Assembly (NCBI GenBank): GCA_003118195.1
Contig: BEXV01002647.1
Coordinates: forward strand, 22,143-33,483
Source: Hemicentrotus pulcherrimus
Taxonomy: Eukaryota; Echinodermata; Echinoidea; Camarodonta; Strongylocentrotidae
DNA length: 11,341 nt
Direction of reading: 5' to 3'
Position 1 is the stretch's first letter. Each line of letters starts with the position of its first letter. Below the pieces are notes generated by a model. It had not been told where the DNA came from. It searched no databases and saw only the letters and a list, made by a program, of their open reading frames with translations. A program made the position numbers and the translations under genes. Of this stretch, positions 7,281-11,341 are shown piece after piece.

Positions 7281-10127
7281 CCAAGACAGGCATGGTCTGG
7301 ACTGATGCAGCTAGTGCATCATGGTGACCACCCCGGGAAATCATCGGTGATGTTTCTCCCCATGATCGACATGAATCCCAGCGATGTCACTTGCATCTAT
7401 TCCACACTGAAGTTCGTGTGTGAGCATGCTCGTCGCCATGGTGTTACACCCATCATCACCTTTGACCAACCACTATGGTGGAAAGCCCTCATGATCATCG
7501 AGACTGAGCCCACAGGAAGTGTTTTGAATGACATAGTCTTGCGCCTTGGAGGCTTTCACACAGAAATGAGTTTCTTGGGAAGCATCGGCCACCTCATGGC
7601 TGGATCAGGACTGCAGGAAGTCTTGGAGCTAATCTATGCAGACAACGCAGTGGTACACATGATGTCAGGCAAGGCTATTGCACGAGCAGTACGGGGACAT
7701 CTACTTGTTGATGCAGCACTGAACGCCTTGATATTGTCAGAAGCACTTGGTGTGCCACTCCCTCAACCATCTGCAGATCCACATGAAGTGGAGGAGACCA
7801 ATGAGGAAAAAGTGTCACTAGATGATGAGCCTACAACAAACGGAACTGGAGACACTGATCTCAATGAACTTGCTGCCCTCTACAAGAATCTGATTGAAGG
7901 TTCTGTGTCTGCAGAGGAGTTATGCCAAGCTGATGTGTTAACCAGAATCAAGAAGCTCCTCCGGGCCAAAACCGAATCTTTGAAGTCCTCTAGAACCGCC
8001 ACACTTTGGCTACAGTACATGGACATGGTTGACATACTACGGAAGTTTATTAGAGCAGAGCGCATTGGAAACTGGGCGTTGCACCTTGAAGCTGTGTCAG
8101 AAATGTTGCCCTACCTGGCAGCCTCTGGGCACAACCTCTACACCAAATCAATCCACCTCTATGTGCAGCGAATGAGCAAGCTCAAGGATGAACATCCAGA
8201 TGTGTACCAGCGATTCGAAGAAGGGTTCCATGTTGTCAGAAGAAGTGATCGCCTATGGGCTGGTCTGTCCGTAGATCTCACCATTGAACAGGTGCTAATG
8301 AGGAGTATGAAGACCAGCGGTGGCCTGACAAGAGGGCGAGGCATGACAGAGCAACAGCGTCTCATATGGCTGCTCTCCATGACTGCCTGTGCTGAAGTCA
8401 ACAATGCTATGCAACAGCTCACAGGTGTCAACTATAACACTGGTGAACAAAACAAGGACATGACAATTGCTAGACAAGCACGTGACATGAAAGACACACA
8501 TGCAGTTATCAGCTGTCTGAAAGAGAGAACACCCTTCAACTCAGATCCGAGCTTGCGCAGCATTTCGACAGGGGTACATGCAACCAGCAAAGTCAATGTG
8601 GACTCAGCAAAAACTGTTGGAACAGCAATCCTGACCAACATGGATGGACAAATTGCTGCTGACTACACATTCAAGAGGAAGGATCAGGTCATCACCTTGG
8701 CTTCGAAATCTTCAGTTAAGATTGATGGTGAGGTAGTACAAGTGGATCCCCAGCTGCTTTTCCAGCGACTGACAATAGCTGCAAAAGCTACAGAGGCTCT
8801 AGAGTCTGTGTTCAAATATGAGCTTTGCAGTTACCCACCAGCTCTGTTTGATTCCACACTGCTGCTCCGACAGCCACAGAAGCCAGTGCTAGCAGATACT
8901 ATCTGGACACTCCTGACAAAGGATGCACCAGGAATCACAGGCCAAGTCCACTACGTATTGGATGGTGGGGCACTAGTTCAGCGCATTCCATGGGCACGTG
9001 GCTCAACATACAAAGGTATCTGCACGCAATACACAGAGTATGTCACAAAGAAGTATGGACAGGCAACAATCGTGTTTGATGGATATGATGGTACATCAAC
9101 AAAGGGCACAGCCCACCAAAGACGTGCGAGAGGATATGCTGGAGCAACGGTGACGTTTGATGAAGATATGCAGGCCACAATGAAGAAGGAACAATTCCTG
9201 GCAAACAAGACAAATAAGCAGCACTTCATCAACATGCTCAGCACCAAACTACGGGCAAAGAACTGCCAGACACATCATGCTGCAGGTGATGCTGATCTCC
9301 TCATAGTGCAGAAGGCAGTGGAGTCTGCAGCCACCACTGATACTGTGCTGATCGAAAATGACACAGATCTGCTCATCCTGCTCATCTACCACACCAACCT
9401 TGAGTCATGTGACCTGTTCTTCCAACCTGAGCCAAAGAAGAATGTGAAGAAACCGCGTGTCTGGAACATGAAGTCTGTCAAACAGCAGTTAGGCCCCGAT
9501 GTATCACAGCACATTTTCTTCATTCACGCTCTCCTGGGATGTGATACTACATCCCGCGTGTATGGCATTGGCAAGGGAGCTTCCCTTAACAAATTCAAAA
9601 CCAGTGCGCACTTCCGTGAACAAGCAATTGTGTTTGACAGACCGACAGCGTCCACCGATGATGTTATAAAAGCAGGAGAGAAAGCCCTGACATGCCTGTA
9701 CAATGGGAAGCCTGCAGAGTCACTGGATATGCTGCGACATAAGCGGTTCTGCCAGAAGGTCGCCTCCAGTATTTCTCATGTGCAACCCCAAAGTCAACCT
9801 CCCACATCAGCAGCAGCAAAACACCACAGCCTTCGTGTCTACTACCAGGTCCGGCAGTGGAAGGGCATTGCAGCTGATGAGCTACGACCAGATGACTGGG
9901 GTTGGCGGGAAAGCAGTGGAGGACTTGTGCCCGTGCAGACGGACTTGCCACCAGCTCCGGAAGAGCTCCTCAAGATGATCCGCTGCAACTGCCAGACAGA
10001 CTGCAGCAGTCTGAAGTGCACCTGCAAGAAGCACAACATAGAGTGCTCAGCTGCATGTGGCAACTGTAGAGGGTCAGCATGCACGAACTCAACCCAAGTT
10101 GCATGTGACAGTGATGACAATGAATAA
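7281..10127 (+). CDS. Transposase, C-terminal part: rest of the transposase core, XPG/FEN1-like nuclease, CXC domain
   Basis: Open from 7281; the first ATG is at 7305, giving 940 residues (numbering below). ITFDQPLWW holds D54, a candidate second DDE acid, followed by a LGGFH segment. After an acidic linker (about 160-176) and a helical part, SVDLTIEQ holds E328, a candidate third acid, in a stretch rich in K/R and GG. Residues about 548-765 match the FEN1/XPG pattern: D553 in VLDGGAL, D592 in VFDGYD, D662/D664 in AGDADLLI, D686/D688 in ENDTDLLIL, D747 in LLGCDTT, then a helix-hairpin GIGKG. All the metal-ligand positions are filled. A tesmin/TSO1-like cluster follows at C894-C926 with nine cysteines in CxC and CxxC spacing. 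FEN1-type enzymes cut branched DNA, so processing of transposition intermediates is plausible. Without the N-terminal part the core is incomplete. AATAAA overlaps the stop codon. Confidence 0.85.
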   Translation, partial: PRQAWSGLMQLVHHGDHPGKSSVMFLPMIDMNPSDVTCIYSTLKFVCEHARRHGVTPIITFDQPLWWKALMIIETEPTGSVLNDIVLRLGGFHTEMSFLGSIGHLMAGSGLQEVLELIYADNAVVHMMSGKAIARAVRGHLLVDAALNALILSEALGVPLPQPSADPHEVEETNEEKVSLDDEPTTNGTGDTDLNELAALYKNLIEGSVSAEELCQADVLTRIKKLLRAKTESLKSSRTATLWLQYMDMVDILRKFIRAERIGNWALHLEAVSEMLPYLAASGHNLYTKSIHLYVQRMSKLKDEHPDVYQRFEEGFHVVRRSDRLWAGLSVDLTIEQVLMRSMKTSGGLTRGRGMTEQQRLIWLLSMTACAEVNNAMQQLTGVNYNTGEQNKDMTIARQARDMKDTHAVISCLKERTPFNSDPSLRSISTGVHATSKVNVDSAKTVGTAILTNMDGQIAADYTFKRKDQVITLASKSSVKIDGEVVQVDPQLLFQRLTIAAKATEALESVFKYELCSYPPALFDSTLLLRQPQKPVLADTIWTLLTKDAPGITGQVHYVLDGGALVQRIPWARGSTYKGICTQYTEYVTKKYGQATIVFDGYDGTSTKGTAHQRRARGYAGATVTFDEDMQATMKKEQFLANKTNKQHFINMLSTKLRAKNCQTHHAAGDADLLIVQKAVESAATTDTVLIENDTDLLILLIYHTNLESCDLFFQPEPKKNVKKPRVWNMKSVKQQLGPDVSQHIFFIHALLGCDTTSRVYGIGKGASLNKFKTSAHFREQAIVFDRPTASTDDVIKAGEKALTCLYNGKPAESLDMLRHKRFCQKVASSISHVQPQSQPPTSAAAKHHSLRVYYQVRQWKGIAADELRPDDWGWRESSGGLVPVQTDLPPAPEELLKMIRCNCQTDCSSLKCTCKKHNIECSAACGNCRGSACTNSTQVACDSDDNE

Positions 10128-10128
10128 A
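10123..10128 (+). promoter_or_regulatory. AATAAA hexamer overlapping the transposase stop codon
   Basis: The stop TAA (10125-10127) is embedded in AATAAA, a canonical poly(A) signal. If used, cleavage would fall about 15-30 bases downstream and leave a very short 3' UTR. Another AATAAA lies far downstream inside the right TIR at 10958. The match may be chance. Confidence 0.3.
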
Positions 10129-10442
10129 CTTTTCGAGTTGATGGATCAAGTATGGTAGTCAGAGGCTATGGTACTACATGCAGTATTATAATAATTATGA
10201 CCTATACATGTTTGTTTTCTATCAGGCATACGGCATGCCATCTTATACAGTTCAAACATCCACAGAATAATGCTTTTGGGTCGATTTCTTGGTTGGTTAA
10301 CTTATTATTATCTCTTTTGACAGCTTATTGAAATGTGTGTCATTGGATTCCTAGCCCCAATCTAAGTATTGCACTAAAATTCTAAGCCTTTAGAAGCAGA
10401 AATATTGGGAATTATCAGGGTTTATGGCAGCCATTTTGGAAA
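10128..10442 (+). other. Transposon 3' non-coding region
   Basis: Between the stop codon and the right TIR. The first 190 bases show nothing recognisable. From 10322 it consists of the first unit of a tandem module, including GGATTCCT at 10345, leading into the internal palindrome at 10424. Confidence 0.6.
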
Positions 10443-10575
10443 ATAGCTGCCATTTCAGCTTTTTGGTCAGGTTAAGCTCATTGAAATGTGTTTCAAAGGA
10501 TTCCTTGTCCCTGAAAATGTATGTTTAGCACTTAAAATCAAAACTCTATGCCATTTAGAAGCGGAGATATGGCAA
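10322..10575. repeat. Diverged tandem module, two copies about 153 bp apart
   Basis: The stretch from 10322 (AGCTTATTGAAATGTGTGTC) recurs from 10475 (AGCTCATTGAAATGTGTTTC). The similarity continues through GGATTCCT (10345 and 10498), a TAAAAT/TTAAAAT segment and TTTAGAAGC followed by a purine-rich end. By eye it is about 75% identical. The second copy belongs to the right TIR; the first extends beyond it, so the right side carries one more module than the left. Confidence 0.75.
10424..10453. repeat. Imperfect palindrome at the inner edge of the right TIR
   Basis: ATGGCAGCCATTTT (10424-10437) pairs with AAAATAGCTGCCAT (10440-10453) across a 2-base loop with one mismatch. It is a diverged relative of the terminal palindromes at 3721 and 11181. 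The left TIR keeps only one arm (AAATGGCCGCCA near 4470-4481). Confidence 0.75.
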
Positions 10576-10624
10576 ATATTAGATTAGCAACAATATGTGC
10601 TTTATATCGGTTGCTAGGCATGTT

Positions 10625-10638
10625 ATTACCATAGCAAC
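10625..10638 (-). promoter_or_regulatory. X-box-like motif in the right TIR, candidate only
   Basis: Exact mirror of the 4296-4309 site (GTTGCTATGGTAAT on the minus strand). It sits in the same conserved block, next to GTTGCTAGGCAT. Confidence 0.3.
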
Positions 10639-11180
10639 GGGAACTAAGCGATATTTATCATTAAAATAGGATGAAAATGCATCATTTGATATCATACTAC
10701 CTATAAAAGTGGTCACCTGCCAGGTGATAGCAATTTTTCGTGATATATTCTATTTCTCACGCCAATATATTACAGTTACTAAGGAGAAGATAGCCCATAG
10801 CAACCAAATTTCCCGTTTTGGCTCATAACAAAGTGTCAACTTTAGAGCGCTATAACTTTTTAGTTAGTAAAGCAGTAGACTTGAAATTTTGATATGATAT
10901 CAACCAGGATGCTGAACAGTTTTTCAGCAAGTTTCAAGTCGGTTAGCATAATAATCAAATAAATATGGAAAAATATGTATTTTGGCGCAATTCATATTTT
11001 TGACAAAAATGGTAAAAAATCACATTTTTGGCTCAAAATTGGTAAGTAAATCTTCCCGAAACCTATTGAATGAGGTATCATCTTGTAGGAAATGCAATTG
11101 TCTTTCATATGAAACCTTTTGCATGGTAAAATGAGTTGCTGTTAAAAAGTAATCCCCAGAATTGTACAACAGTAGTTATA

Positions 11181-11213
11181 CATGGCGGCCATTTTGAAAA
11201 AATGGCCGCCATG
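11181..11213. repeat. Perfect 15-bp palindrome in the right TIR
   Basis: CATGGCGGCCATTTT at 11181-11195 and its exact reverse complement at 11199-11213 surround a 3-base loop. It lies 128 bases from the right end; its partner lies 138 bases from the left end. The arms are base-for-base the same in both TIRs although the flanking outer sequence has diverged. Confidence 0.85.
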
Positions 11214-11341
11214 GCACTTTCCCCCACCTGGATTCCTTAAGACTTTTGATATGTTATAATGGACACCTCCAAGAGCACAAAACAGTCAAAACATTTTCTG
11301 TTGCAATTAGTGGGAGGTCATATCAAATTATGCCTGGACTA

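Larger units (their letters stand above)
3583..11341 (+). mobile_element. Large TIR DNA transposon, Academ-like with XPG nuclease and CXC domain, nested in a LINE
   Basis: The outer 12 bases at 3583 (TAGTCCAGGCAT) are the reverse complement of the last 12 bases of the window, and about 900 bp inward from each end is inverted-repeat sequence. Between them lie one long plus-strand gene (5691-10127) and non-coding flanks. The left end abuts LINE coding sequence with no gap, so this is a discrete insertion. The encoded protein combines a candidate RNase H-like transposase core with a FEN1/XPG-type nuclease, zinc modules and a CXC cluster. As I recall it, an XPG nuclease is a described hallmark of part of the Academ superfamily, whose target duplications are 3-4 bp. 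The right-hand target duplication cannot be seen because the window ends at the terminus. The element as an entity is near certain; the superfamily name is probable. The internal stop makes this copy likely non-autonomous. Confidence 0.88.
10443..11341 (-). repeat. Right terminal inverted repeat (about 900 bp), reaching the window edge
   Basis: Reverse complement of the left TIR, with near-equal length (899 against 900). Its outer end ATGCCTGGACTA occupies the last 12 bases, so the element terminus is at, or possibly just beyond, the window edge. Well-kept blocks include the region around GCGCTATAACTTTTTAGTTA and the X-box-like block near 10625. The hairpin at 10785-10805 is degraded relative to the left copy. 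Confidence 0.93.

Noticed and set aside
7266..7289. GT...AG stretch of 24 bases that would remove the premature TAA in frame
   Set aside because: It starts GTTATGT and ends ACAG and its length is a multiple of three, but 24 bases is far below workable animal intron sizes. A plain nonsense change is simpler.
5691..10127. Domesticated host gene derived from a transposon
   Set aside because: It is still flanked by long TIRs, nested in a LINE, and contains an in-frame stop.
3583..11341. Kolobok, KDZ or virus-like Maverick assignment
   Set aside because: The left flank shows no TTAA target as in Kolobok. There is no polymerase or capsid gene as in Mavericks. The XPG-type domain is not a KDZ hallmark as far as I know.

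Overview
The window looks like repeat-rich nuclear DNA of an animal, most likely a marine invertebrate such as an echinoderm or cephalochordate. This is an impression from the tRNA-type SINE, the L2/CR1-like LINE with an (ATT)n tail, an exon-like Ig domain, and a DNA transposon whose protein style I associate with marine invertebrates. The species cannot be fixed from the sequence. There is no sign of bacterial organisation: no operons, no ribosome binding sites, and most of the sequence is non-coding.

Layout, left to right. 1-187: minus-strand tRNA-derived SINE, cut by the window start. 188-915: AT-rich non-coding DNA. 916-1352 (minus): a probable exon of a secreted or cell-surface protein with one Ig-like domain and five N-glycosylation sequons. 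1353-2125: non-coding, probably intron or intergenic. 2126-3582 (minus): the 3' half of a non-LTR retrotransposon, with RT motifs, ORF end, 3' UTR and (ATT)n tail. Its 5' part is cut off at 3582/3583. 3583-11341: a DNA transposon of about 7.76 kb with terminal inverted repeats of about 900 bp, filling the rest of the window. Its ends match for 12 bp, and the right end coincides with the last base given.

The transposon carries one very long plus-strand reading frame (5691-10127, 1,479 codons counting both stops). It is interrupted by a single in-frame TAA at 7278, with no frameshift. The predicted protein has, in order: two CxxC...HxxC zinc modules, a basic patch, a probable winged-helix-like region, a candidate RNase H-like (DDE) transposase core spanning the TAA, a complete-looking XPG/FEN1-type flap nuclease domain, and a C-terminal tesmin/TSO1-like CXC cysteine cluster. 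This combination best fits the Academ superfamily of eukaryotic DNA transposons, specifically the XPG-nuclease-bearing kind. That assignment is from memory of the published description and is not verified.

The non-coding ends of the transposon are structured. They hold near-perfect 15-bp palindromes containing ATGGCGGCCAT, repeated AGGAATCC motifs, X-box-like GTTGCTATGGTAAT sites kept identical in both TIRs, and a 153-bp tandem module at the right inner edge. These are candidate transposase-binding or regulatory sites. The nested order (transposon inside LINE) gives relative ages: the LINE was there first. TIR divergence of very roughly 15% by eye, together with the nonsense codon, suggests this copy is old and probably no longer autonomous.
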